DNA of 64,000 nt from Gossypium raimondii. Its lineage: Eukaryota; Streptophyta; Magnoliopsida; Malvales; Malvaceae. This document shows positions 24,443 through 35,676 of the stretch, piece by piece. The notes beneath the pieces were generated by a model. The model did not search any database, was not told the origin of the DNA, and was given only the letters and a program-made list of their open reading frames with translations. Position 1 is the stretch's first letter; every line of letters begins with the position of its first letter. The position numbers and the translations under genes were made by a program. The stretch is taken from assembly GCF_025698545.1 (NCBI RefSeq), contig NC_068569.1, positions 13,454,001 through 13,518,000 of the forward strand. Reading direction: 5' to 3'.

Positions 24443-25643
24443 TTAGTAAATTCTCCAACCATCACATCATAAAATTTCATAAAAATAAAGTTTAAACCTT
24501 CCCATTTAAAATTTAATGATACAATATATTTGATACACAAAACTGTAATGAACCAAACCATGCCATATGATTAAAAATAAGTTCTAGAAGTTATTTTTAA
24601 ATATAATTATATGAATTAATACATAATAAATATACTGTCAATATTCCAAACTTAATCATATAAACCCAAACAATCTTCGCAATTAGAAATGTAATGAGAA
24701 AGGACCATAAAAGTGATGGGCCTGGCCTTATATTCCTACCTAAAAGTAGGCCCCTAACTCCCAGTTTCTAGCTAAACCAAGGAAGTATGGTTTTCAAATT
24801 TCAGTTTATGGGGTCTCTGTACATATTATTTGGGCCTCACTCACGACCCGCTATGTAATGGCATGCATATTGATTTTTATTCTTGGGGGGGCATTCAAAG
24901 TCACTGTCTCATATATGCAGTAAGTCTGTTTATTTTTCACGAATTTAAAATTTAATCATTGTATTTTTATTTTTAAAAATTTAATTTTTTACTTTTTAGA
25001 TTTTAAAATTTTAGTTCAGTTATCAACCTGCTAAAATTACTAACGTGACATTTTAAAATAATAATAAAATACTCACTTGATAATCATGTAACTAAAAAGA
25101 TGACATTACAATAAGAAAGAATTTAACAAAATAATTTTAATATCTTAATAGTTGGATTTATATTTTGAAATCTGAAAAGTAAAAGGACTAAATTCATAAA
25201 ATAAAAATATATAGGTTAAATTCTAAAATTACGAAGAATACAAAGACTTATGACATATTTTTAACCATAATATAATTACATCCATTTTTTCTGAGATTTT
25301 TCATATTCAGTATGGTCGCAATGGGCTGAGGCAGATTTTTACCCGCCTTGGTCCTGATTCGAATTTTCACTCCCAAACCTCAACTCCTATCCAACCCTAA
25401 CATTTAAAAAAAATAAACATTCTCCAACATGACTCTAAATTTTCATAATAAATTTGGTTCATTTTATTTATTTTTTATTAAATTGCTTCAATTTGTTTTT
25501 TTGTGCTAAAATCTTTGCTATAAAACAATAATTATTCATTAAATGATATGCTGAGTTAGATGTTTGGCAATGCAATTAAATTGCTAACAAAATTTTATTT
25601 GCTTACTTTATTTATATAATATGTATATTAGAATATTAGTTAC
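24443..25643. other. AT-rich spacer with one MITE
   Basis: No gene. The only structure is the foldback element at 24925-25270, listed separately. Confidence 0.5.
24925..25270. mobile_element. foldback MITE, same group as 9133-9513
   Basis: Left arm words (CATTGTATTTTTATTTTT, TACTTTTTAGATTTTAAAAT) pair with the complement of right arm words (ATTTTGAAATCTGAAAAGTA, AAAATAAAAATATATAGG). Arms are about 120 bp, with more decay than the copy at 9133. It is non-coding. Confidence 0.55.
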
Positions 25644-26011
25644 ATGCCTCGAGTTCCGGGAATTGATGGGTTGCATGTGTTTTTCTTCCAAAATAATTGG
25701 AACGTGGTGGAGAGAAATGTTTGCCCATTTGTATGTCATATTATGGCGAGGGGCCATTTAGATGGGTGGCTCAACAAAACCATTCTTGTTTTGATACTAA
25801 AGAAGAAGGTTTCGGAATCAATACAACAATTTCGTCCAATAAATTTGTATACAGATCATCACAAAAGTTATTATGAACATATCGAAGCGCTTATTCCCTA
25901 CTTAGGTCTCTCTAAATTATTACAGTTTTGTTCTTATACGATGATGTATTACAGACAACATTATCATTGCCAATAATATCATTCATTCTATGTATAAAAA
26001 GTTGGGAAACA
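25644..26011 (+). pseudogene. LINE (non-LTR retrotransposon) reverse transcriptase relic
   Basis: The frame from 25644 encodes PRVPGIDGLHVFFFQNNW, then WLNKTILVLILKKK and FRPINLY. These match the start of plant LINE reverse transcriptase (family consensus of the PGPDGF...FF, LIPK and FRPISL type). The frame is lost near 25860, and the next conserved block, ITDNIIIANNIIHSMYKK, appears in a different frame at about 25949-26005. The catalytic YADD region, endonuclease and 3' tail are absent. It is a short, dead, 5'- and 3'-truncated copy. Confidence 0.8.
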
Positions 26012-26915
26012 ATAGTGGATAGACATCAAAACTAACCTTTGATCAGTTGCGTGCATACATATTAAAACATTGAATTTATAAAACAATTTTTAAAACCCGA
26101 TTTTACTGTAAACGTACAGTGTCAGTTGTAATATTTATAATTCCGCTGAAACACAAAGTATTCCAAGGGGTTGAATCCAAAAGAAGAGGCGGTTGAGCAA
26201 TAACTAACATATACAATAGCGTCTAAGCGACTACTAATGCGATTTTATGGTACGACAATTCATAAAAAGATGAGTTTGCAAGAAAATTAAATATTCTACT
26301 CTATGGACCAAATTGCAAGAAATGTAAAACTAGAGGGACTATCCAACAACTAACTAATGGGGTTGGTTGACTTCGATGTGGTTCACAAAATCTCAAAATA
26401 TGGACATAAATCGCGTAAATTACCGAGTGACTCCATTTTATCTTCCGATCTCAATTTTACCGACTTAGACCAATTAGGTCTAATTTATCTTCTGATCTTG
26501 CCTGTTAATCCGAAACTAACGAACAGGTGCGCGACAATATTACCTTCTGGTCTCACTTTATCTTGATATTCACTTAGGGGCATCATTATCTAAGGTCTTA
26601 GTTCTATTCAAATTAGTCCAATTTGTTACGATTTAGTCATTTGTCAAAAGGACGTTAGTTTACCCACATCTCCATCAACCAACCTCTTTAAAGGTTTAAC
26701 TACACATGCTTAAAGTAAGAAAAGTAAACATAAATATGGAAAATAAGGCATCTATAAAAGTAATGCTTGAGAAAAATATAAAATTATTTTTATGTAAGAA
26801 AACTTAAATAGCATGAAACCAAAAGCATTTAACAAAAAAAAAAACAAATGCAAGAAACATAAAAGGAACAAGCTTTAATAGATTTAAAGTAAAATAAACT
26901 GAAATATATTAAACT
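26012..26915. other. gene-free DNA, probably old repeat
   Basis: No coding region supported. The 69-codon plus frame at 26357-26566 has no domain. CGATTTTACTGTAAACGTAC-type words suggest decayed repeat DNA, but I could not assign it. Confidence 0.35.
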
Positions 26916-28618
26916 TGTAATGGCCTAAATTCAAGGTTATCGGAACAGTGGTTTCGTAACCACAAATCCGATTTAAAGAGAATTTTATTTTAATATTTTT
27001 GCATGAATATTGATATGATAGGAAAATCGTACGAAAATATCGATAGAAAAATTTTACCGATTTAGTGGTTAGTTAGAAAAAGAAATTATTGAATAAATTG
27101 GGTAAAACAAGGTATTGAGACCTCGATATCATAAACCTGAGTCGGAAATATTTTTATAAAAACTTATGAAGTGTTAGTAATATGGTATTAAAATTTCGTT
27201 AGAAAATTTCTACGTTTGGGTAGTAAATTAAGTGAAAAGGACTAAATTGAAAAGGGTGTAAAAGTTACTAGAAGGATTAAATAGCTCAATTGTTAAATGA
27301 GGAGGGACATAAATTGCAAATAAGCCCACAAAGCGATATTTTGGGCGGCATAAGCTGAGAAAAATTAGGAGAATTGGTGAAATAAGGGCAAAATGGGAAA
27401 ATAACAAAATTTATTAAAATAAAATTGGGAACAACTTGTAATATCTAGAATTCTCTTCATATTTTCTTCATTATCATCAGCCAAAAACGTCCTAAGGGTT
27501 TATTCAAGCTGGTATTTCATAATTTTTGCACCAAGTGAGTTAATCTTTGCCTTTTTCTTGTAATTTTCTTCATTATCTAGACTTTGTCATGTATAGAGTT
27601 TCTAATTTTCTCCACAAGGCTGTTGACGTTTTCTCTGTAAGCACCTCCTACAACACATTGTTCGTGAGACACAATTGAATTGTTGATAGAGCCTTCTCAT
27701 CAAGCTCTTCCCATTTTGATTGCTCTAGATTTTCGGGCTTTTTCCCGGTAACAACCTCTTTTAAGTCGCTCTGTACTAGAATATCATCCGAACTTACCAC
27801 AAACTGAAATTTGTGATCCCGTTGAAATTTTGGTATTAGTATATAGAAGGAATTGATAAAAACTTTGGTTATATGTTTAATTATGTATTAGTCGAATATG
27901 AGATCATTGAATTAGTCTTGTATATGACCTTTGTTATATATTTCATAATAGGTAATATTATCATGTATGGATTCGATTTTGGCTAATTTAAGTGTTAGTC
28001 AAAATGGTTGTTATGTATCATGCATATATCTATATTTGTGATGAGTTAATGAAAAAGTCGAATTGTGTTTGATATATGGGTTTGGTTCTTTAAAATGTTT
28101 TGCCTTGTTAAATGTTTGAGTTAAGTTGATAGTGAGCATTGTTAAAGCATAAATATTAAATACATTTGCATTTGGCTCAAGCTTTGGAAAATGATCAAAT
28201 GAATAGTAACATATGTTAATTATTGATAATGAGTAGTTTGAGTGCATGCCTATATTCAGTCAAATAGTATGACATTATGGTGATGTGTTTGTTTTAATAT
28301 TTAATGACATGTAATACTTTTTTATTTAGTATTATTATTTATGCAAGTAAGTTAAGGAAATTGGTAATTATGTTTTGAGGTATTACTATATATACAATGA
28401 GTAATGCTAGTTAATAGAACATGTTTCATGAATCTTTGCCGCATATAATATTAATCAATGTGTTTCGATACATGCTATATTAGATGGTAATAAATGCATG
28501 ATTATAATGTAATATTCAAATTTTATAAGGTGATTAGTTAAAAATATGAAAGTTGTGTATTGTCCGGTAATGCCTCGTTACCCCATTATGGTGGCGGATA
28601 CGGGTTAAGGGTGTTACA
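26916..28618 (+). mobile_element. solo-LTR-like element, about 1.7 kb, carrying copia gag DNA
   Basis: Starts TGTAATGGCC and ends AAGGGTGTTACA. The opening GGAACAGTGGTTTCGTAACC is close to the openings of the LTRs at 21280, 43498 and 45229, so it belongs to the same broad group. Its flanking 5-mers (AAACT and CTATA) do not match, so no target duplication survives. Positions 27579-27826 are a foreign block copied from copia gag DNA. There is no gag or pol of its own. Confidence 0.7.
27579..27826 (-). repeat. 248-bp copy of copia gag DNA inside an LTR
   Basis: Aligns to 29010-29261 in the same orientation with about seven substitutions, mostly C/T, and one 4-bp deletion. Edges are sharp: LTR sequence ends at TTCATTATCT and resumes after GATCCCGTTGAA. 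On the minus strand it encodes part of a Ty1/copia gag with the same internal breaks. Confidence 0.85.
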
Positions 28619-29324
28619 CTATAACATTCTGTCTTTATATGACCCAACTTCTTTCAGTAGTTACATATATTATTATGATTCCTCGACTTCGATCTTGACT
28701 TAGATTTGTTCTGGCCTGAATCCTTAGACTGTTGTCTGCCTCTAGCAACCAGAACTGGGGATTGACTAACAAACTTGCTACCCGAACCTAACTCATTATC
28801 GAGTTTTTCCTTACTCGACAAGTTACCTTTCGCATCATCAAATGAGAGTTTATCTCTAGCTTAGTCTGATCTCCATCATCTATGTTAACCTCGACATTCT
28901 TCAAATCGTTCAAAAGAGTAACAAATTGATTGATGTGACACTTAAGGTTCTCACCTTCGTCCATACTGAACGTGTATAGGTGTTGTTTCAATACTAATCG
29001 ATTAGCTAAAGACTTTGTCATGTATAGAGTTTTTAATTTTCTCCACAAGGCTGTTGACGTTTTCTCTGTAAGCACCTCCTACAACACATTGTTCGTGAGA
29101 CACAATTGAATTGTTGATAGAGCCTTCTCATCAAGCTTTTCCCATTTTGATTGCTCTAGATTTTTGGGCTTTTTCCCGGTAACAACCCCTTTTAAGTCGT
29201 TCTGTATTAGAATTATCGTCATCCGAGCTTACCACAAACTGAAATTTGTGATCCCGTTGAACTTCTCAATATTGAATCTCATTGTTGCCATCTTGAATGA
29301 GTTAATCTGCGAAAGTTAAACCAA
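28619..29324 (-). pseudogene. Ty1/copia gag pseudogene, 5' part
   Basis: On the minus strand translation starts near 29291 with MATMRFNIEKFNGITNFSLW, the usual copia gag opening, and meets a TAA right after SLW. It later runs through KWEKLDEKALSTIQLCLTN, a frame change near GENV, and ALWRKLKTLYMTKSLANRL and HINQFVTLLNDLKN of the gag UBN2 region. Near 28625-28670 lie NHNNICNY, a stop and KKLGHIKTECY, a decayed CCHC zinc knuckle. The gene ends abruptly at the LTR at 28618; protease, integrase, RT and RNase H are missing. Several stops and shifts show it is dead. Confidence 0.87.
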
Positions 29325-29336
29325 GCTCTGATACCA
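29325..29336 (-). promoter_or_regulatory. copia primer binding site (initiator tRNA-Met type)
   Basis: TGGTATCAGAGC on the minus strand, the usual primer binding site of plant copia elements, lies about 35 bp upstream of the gag ATG. It fixes the orientation of the element and places its 5' LTR to the right (29337 onward). Confidence 0.85.
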
Positions 29337-29810
29337 ATTTATTAAGGATAAACTCGTAAAAGTAACGAAAAATAACGAAAAGAGAAGAAATTTGGGCACA
29401 TAAATATTTACGTGAAAAACCCTCAAAGCGAGAAAAACCATAGCCAAAAGAGGTACTCTAAACCCAACCTCAACTATTTTTAAATTTAATTCACTCCAAA
29501 TTTGATTTCAAAAATAGATAAAATCAGTCTAAACTCTTCCGTTTCAAAATTTTTATTACGTTAATGTAACATTTAATCAAGAAACTTCTTACCACTCGAC
29601 TTGACAACTACGCAAACTCTAGAGGTTTACTAGAGGGTAAAATAAAATAAGGAATCTGGTATTATTATTTACATTAAATATACAATTCATTTATCCAACC
29701 CATATATGACACGTTACTTTGACCTCCTGATGAAAAACCAAGGGCATAAAAGCTTTAACAGGTTCCATTAAAAGGGAGAAGAAAAATAAAAGAAATATTT
29801 CCTTTTCTTT
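29337..29810. other. probable remnant of the copia 5' LTR, then gene promoter
   Basis: Sequence next to the primer binding site should be the inner end of the 5' LTR. No outer LTR end could be set, because the second LTR is missing. The right part is upstream DNA of the F-box gene. Confidence 0.4.
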
Positions 29811-29820
29811 TATATATTTA
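29811..29820 (+). promoter_or_regulatory. TATA box of the F-box/LRR gene
   Basis: TATATATTTA lies 66 bp before the start codon and implies a short leader of about 40 nt beginning near 29845. Confidence 0.55.
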
Positions 29821-29885
29821 AAAAGAGAAAAACATTGAAACTACTCCTCTGTACACTCTCATCTCAGTACTGAGATTAATCAAAA

Positions 29886-32544
29886 ATGGAAGATCCGAAG
29901 AGTTTGGTTTCTTCGGAGAAAAGCACCGGTTCTTCGAGCTCGGTTTTGGGCACGATCCAAGGCCTTCCCTATCGGACCAACCAAATCACTGATTCTTTCA
30001 ATTCGGTTCTAGCCATGATTCAGGGCCTTCACAATCATCATCATGATCATCATCGTTCAAATCGGACCAATCCCAGTTCTCCTCAGTTCCCTTCGAAACA
30101 ACCCAAATATTGGCCAGTTTTCGGTCCTCCCGACGAGGACCTGATCAGCAGTTTACCAGATTCTCTGTTGCAGGAAATCCTTTGTTTTTTACCCATCGAA
30201 GACGCTATCAAAACCAGCTTTTTGTCTCGACGATGGAGGTCTCTGTGGACCCAAATGCCCACCCTTTCATTTACTCGTGAATGCTTTGCTTCCAAGCACG
30301 CTAAACGTGCTGCCTTCGTTAACGAAACGCTGGCGCGCTTCATTGGTCCCAAGATTAAGAATTTCCTCATCAACTTCAAATTCGATGAATTCATGGATGC
30401 TTCCCTCGATGAATGGGTCCTTTTTGCTACATCCCACCATGTCGAAAAGCTCTCTCTGCTTCTCGATGGTGGGTTCCTTTATGCCCCGTTTGCTGAGTGT
30501 AAACCTTACAGTTTGCCTCAGTTTCTGTACGTGAATTTTTCTCTGAATGTGTTAATTTTAAGACAATGTGTTGTCTCACCCACCAGCCAAGTTTCTTGGC
30601 CAAGCCTTAAGGTCTTATCTATAAACTATTCCAGGTTGGATACTGAGGCAATTGAATATGTTCTGTCTGGCAGTCCCAATTTGCAGAAATTGAAATTGCA
30701 TAACTGTGGAGGGGTTAATCGAATCAGTTCCATGAGTTTGGAGGTTCTTGTGGTGGATGCAATCTATGAGCCTCATGAGAAAAATGAGTTAGTGACACAG
30801 ATTTCATGCCCAAATCTTCAGTCATTGAGCCTGTCGGGGTATATGTACCGTCGAACATTTAGACTGATGCATGCTTCGTCTTTATCAAAAGCCAATCTGA
30901 GTTTTGTGATGACCATTGACAAAAAAGATAAGTATGATTGCAAAAAGCATCGGTCCATCTTGAGGGACCTCCTAGAAAAGCTTTGCCATGTTGAGGAATT
31001 GACCGTCGGGACTTGGTGCCTTCAGGCAGGTTCACTGGCTCACTATTCTCTGTACATGCATGCTCTACACTATACATATTCAATTGATTTAACTATGTAC
31101 ATACATCTTTAAGAGTTGAAAGTCCAAAGAGATCCTCAAAAAGGCTTTGAACATTGGGGATTTACCATTCGTTCTTACTTTGTTGATGTCATGTTGCTTT
31201 TCCAAATTGAACTGTCATCAATCAACATGTTTGTTTTCATCTTGATATAGTTCCATTACATTCTAATGATCATTTTTTCCTTTTGTCTTGTTGTGAAAGG
31301 TTTTATCAATATGGGAAATAAAGGGCATATCTTCTCCATTGTCGAAACGCCATTGTTTGGTACTGGAAACTGAAATATGTGAATGGGATATTCCTGGGAT
31401 CGTGAATCTGCTTCACAGTTCACCTTATCTGAAGAAACTGGTGATAAATTTGAATTACTGTGACAACTCTAAGGTAAACATCATGGCTTCTCTTTCATTG
31501 AATATATCAGATATGCTGCATATTGAACAATGGGAAATCAGTGAACACTAAATAGTGGATTAATGACCTTGATTCAATCTGATAATGGATTAATGAACAT
31601 TAAAAGGTTTCCTCATTCAATGCAAGATTTAAGACAAAACCAAGAAATGGAAATAAACTTCAAAGCTTTCTTGTATCCATACTTAACAATCTGAGAACAT
31701 CTTTTATATGATGTTGTGCTTCAAAAGACATCAGATATTGTCATTCCAATTAAACTAAACTTGCAAGTTATGTTCTTTCTATATGTTTTCTAATTTCATG
31801 CTATGTTTCCTTCCTATCTTGTTTGAATACAATTTCTGCTGATGTTATTTCTTTATGTTTTCTCATTTCTATTTCTTTTGACAAGTATAATGTTTTATTT
31901 CTTTTCAAGTTCCAAGGACTGTGAAGTATGAACAATAGGCCCTAAGACTGGTATAGTTGGGCCAAGTTAAAAGACAAAACAAGAAATTGAAAAGGCCCAC
32001 TGAAAGTGGGTTTACTACCTAACAATTAATGGAAGATCACAATTACATGCTCTTTACAATGCATATTATGATTGATGAAAGACACATAGCACCTAACGAC
32101 ACACACAGTCTTGCTTGAAATTCTCTAATTGTGAAGACCTAATGTGTACTTTTTGTCTGGTTGTAGTTTGAGTTTGATCAGACCTTTTTTGACTCTTATG
32201 AATTTGATGGAGTGGAATTCCTGGCTTCAGCTAACTGGATTTTCAAGTGTTTTCTGCAAAGTCTAGAGGATATTGAGCTAACTGGTTTCCAATCAAGTTC
32301 TTGGGGGTCCGAATTTTTAGTGAGGTTCATGAGATTTCTGCTCAACAACACAAAAGTGCTCAAGAAGGTGACTATCTATGAACAGGGTGGCACTCTTCTT
32401 GAATCCTGGCAATTTTCTGGACCAAACATGAATCCTGAATTGGAAAGTGCTAAGAGAAACCAGATTCTATTGATCCTGTCAAGTGGCTTTCTCTTAAATG
32501 CCAATATCCCAGATCTTAATTCTTTCAAGGATTTCCTTTTATAA
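29886..32544 (+). CDS. F-box/LRR/FBD-type protein, 3 exons, complete
   Basis: A substrate-recognition subunit of an SCF ubiquitin ligase, judged by family. Exons are 29886-31025, 31300-31473 and 32167-32544, giving 563 residues. The F-box covers about residues 84-126 (ISSLPDSLLQEILCFLPIED, then SFLSRRWRSLW). Leucine-rich repeats follow (for example SWPSLKVLSINYSRL and SPNLQKLKLHNCGGV), and the end has the FBD-like LEDIELTGF and FLLNNTKVLKKVTIYEQG. Intron 1 must use a GC donor (CAG|GCAGGT), since only that keeps frame into VLSIWEIKGISSPLSKRH. Intron 2 is 693 bp. The N-terminus is unusual: SVLGTIQGLPYRTN recurs as SVLAMIQGLHNHH with a His cluster (residues 49-56). The substrate is unknown. Confidence 0.87.
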
Positions 32545-35290
32545 ATCCAGGTTTTATCAGAATTGGTTCTTTTGATAGATGAGATTTATCAGGATCAGGA
32601 TTCAAATCTCAGCGTCTGCAATTTATTTGCCTTTTACTAGTTAGACTAAGTCTCCTTTATACCATAAAAAGAATAAAATTCCTTTTTTCTTTCTTTTTCT
32701 TCTAAATTACATCATAGATGCAATTTCGTTTTCTTTAAACAAAATAGTAGTTTAGCCTGAACTGTGGAGTTAGAACTCAGAAGAAGCATATCAGGATGCC
32801 AAACCATTTCTTGGTATGTTTGTAGTGTTGGACAATGACGGGAATGTTGAACCTTAGCAATATTTTAAAAAAAAGAAAGAAAAGAAAACTGTTCTTTTTT
32901 AATTGGAGGGAGTATATTTCTATTTGAAAGCACAAGAATTTATTTATAGTATAAATTATGAACCAGAAAGAGACGGGCAATAAAAAGACCAGACATCAAA
33001 CAGAAATAGCCTGCCCTGTTGTAGTATTCTTAAAATTCTAGGTTCTGTTGTGACACATCTGCTTGAAGGCTTACGTGGCTTGACAAGTAATTCATTAGCA
33101 GAAATCTCCAAGAGAAGCTCCAAACTGAATGAAGCCGGTGGTCTGTTCTGTGATCCTGCTTTTATTTGGTATTCTGATTCGTGGTTTTCTAAAATGAAGT
33201 CATTCTTATTCTTGGAAAATGAAATATATATATGTTTAAAAAATTATTTAGTTGATAAAATAAAAAAGAAAGAGTTTTGGAAAATGAGAATATAAAAACT
33301 TTAAAAAAAGTTAAATCGGAAAAATTGAAAACAAATGTTTTAAAATTTAATTGATGAATATATATATTTTCAACATCCAAGACTTACCAAATCCTAACTT
33401 GATTTCAGTCCACACAAATGAAGGAGCTTTTTAACAAAAAATTTATTTTATTTTATTTTTATGTGGTCACTTATGTTTATTTAAACTAATTCTATTTTAC
33501 TATTTAATAAAAATATACTTTAACTAATTACTATTATTTATCAAATTCTGATTTTTGGAATGCTCACAGCAGAACACAACCAGTATGCCAAGAGATGCTG
33601 AGTATTGTAAAAAAATTAGTACTAAATTTTTCATGATTGAAAATAGTTTTTTTCCCTTTTCATTTAATAAACATATTTTTAATTTTAAGAAATTTAAAAT
33701 ATAACTTTTAAATGAAAAAAAAAACCAGAATTTCTTTTTCAAATCAAACGTAGCTTAGATTTGAATTTCAGGTCTTTCCAAATATTTGACGTAAAAATCT
33801 GTAACTTGATTCTCCTCTATGGTATTGATGATAAAAGTAACGTATTGGTCGTTGTCCAATGTCCACTACGGGCATATGTCCAATGCCACTACGAAAGTTA
33901 GGCATATGCTAAAGACGAAAAGAGAATATACCGTTTAATCTTTTCTATCTACATTCCAAATACTAAATCCCATAATCTATGTCAGTAACATATTTTATAT
34001 ACTTTTTCTTTTTGCAAATAATAAATGTATCAAATTTTAATATCAATATTTGAATTTAAGTTGGGTTCATTTTTTTAATTATTTAAATTTGAATTGCAAC
34101 GATGTTACTTGTTGTAAGGGTGTGTTTGCAATGAATTTTGTTGAACAAAATCATGTTTAAGTATATTTTAAATATCTTATATCTTTTTTATTTTCTTGAA
34201 AAGATTATTTTCACATTTTTAAATATATCAGGTTCATGTTATATGTTAGTTCAAAACCTTTTCATTTATTTTAAAAAATTCAATTATATTAGGTTCATAA
34301 TCTCTTTTACCATTTCCTTTTCCTATAGGAAGAAAATAGGTTGGTATTATAAATGTATATGATGAAAATAAACAAATTTTAGTACTATGAAAATAGATAG
34401 ATTTCACAAAACTAAAGACATTAGCCTAATTTTAGGGGTTTGTTTATAATTAAAAAAATTAAGTAATGAATTTAAGATATGTAATTTCTTTCGTATATTA
34501 TTTAAAATTAGATTATCAATTTTAAAATAAATTATTGAAATATTAAAATAAAATAAATTGAAAAAAATCTAAATTTAGTATAGATTGTTAAAAATTAATT
34601 TTTAATTTTCCAATAAACTATCAACTTAAAATTGAAATATCTACAAAAGAATACGTAGGGACAATTATTGTCCCAATGCCATAAAAAACAACTTTATTCG
34701 TGTTAAAATAGATTTGTTGAAAGTGGTTAACAATTTTTCTTTCTTTATAAAATACAAATGGATAATCTCAACATTATACAACAACTTTAATTCAATTTGT
34801 AATTTGATACATAAATTTTGATTTAGTGCAATTATGTATACAAAACTTTAACTGTAGTTCAAATGTATAAGTGAAACTTTAATTTTAATTCAATCATACA
34901 AATTTAAAGAAATAAGTACATCAATTTATTTTCATATTGAATAAATATAATTATTTATATATGTAATATATAAATATAAAATGATGTTGTATCAATAATT
35001 ATGATAATAATTTATGAAAATTGAATGAAATTAAAATATATACAAAATTACATAAAACTAAAATTTATTTATAAAATTACATATGAAATCGAAATTTATA
35101 ATTTATATATAGTATTGAGATTTACTCCATGAAGTTTTTAGAAGAATATTCCATGGAGGGAAAAAAGATTTCCTTTTCTGTTTTATATTTTGTTGACGTG
35201 GATTTTTCATATCGAAAGTCATAAAGTTCTCTCCGAGCAGCCAACCAAGGAAAGAAAAAGGCAAAAATCCTTACCGAATTTTCTGGCCAT
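32545..35290. other. gene-free AT-rich DNA between F-box/LRR and FMN genes
   Basis: About 2.7 kb. The first part is 3' UTR of the F-box gene. A coding-like piece near 33047-33180 (GLRGLTSNSLAEISKRSS) has no start, splice sites or family match. A weak foldback lies at about 34770-35110. Nothing else was recognised. Confidence 0.45.
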
Positions 35291-35298
35291 TATAAATA
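35291..35298 (+). promoter_or_regulatory. TATA box of the FMN hydrolase/riboflavin kinase gene
   Basis: TATAAATA places the start of transcription near 35322, giving a leader with a likely 5' UTR intron (GT at 35412, AG at 35634-35635). Confidence 0.6.
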
Positions 35299-35654
35299 AC
35301 CAGAAACACAGGCCTCCGTGAATTGAACTCACCACCATTAACAATCGACTACTACACCGCGCCTCCATTTCTTCTTTGATCAGCGCCAATTAACCCATTC
35401 AATTTTCTACTGTAAGCTTTTCTTCTGCAAATTATTTTACTGAATTTTCCTTTAAAATTTATCTTGATATCTAAAAATATAGATAATAGTAATATTTGCA
35501 GTTTATCTTAAATTACAGTTTTTTTCTTTTCCTTTTAATTTGTGAAATTCAGGCCTAAGTTCAATGTTTTTCTTGTTAAGAATTGATCTATTTCGATTTG
35601 CAAGGTAATTAATAAGTGCTTCTTTCGCTTTTCAGCGGTAGTATTTCGAGATTA

Positions 35655-35669
35655 ATGTCTGATTGCTGA
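35655..35669 (+). promoter_or_regulatory. minimal upstream ORF before the FMN hydrolase start
   Basis: ATG TCT GAT TGC TGA ends 7 bp before the main ATG at 35677. It remains in the leader if the predicted 5' UTR intron is removed. Such a short frame so close to the start could limit translation. Confidence 0.4.
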
Positions 35670-35676
35670 AACATCG

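Noticed and set aside
33047-33295. Coding-like piece containing GLRGLTSNSLAEISKRSS
   Set aside because: No start codon in context, no partner exon and no family match; AT-rich sequence follows at once.
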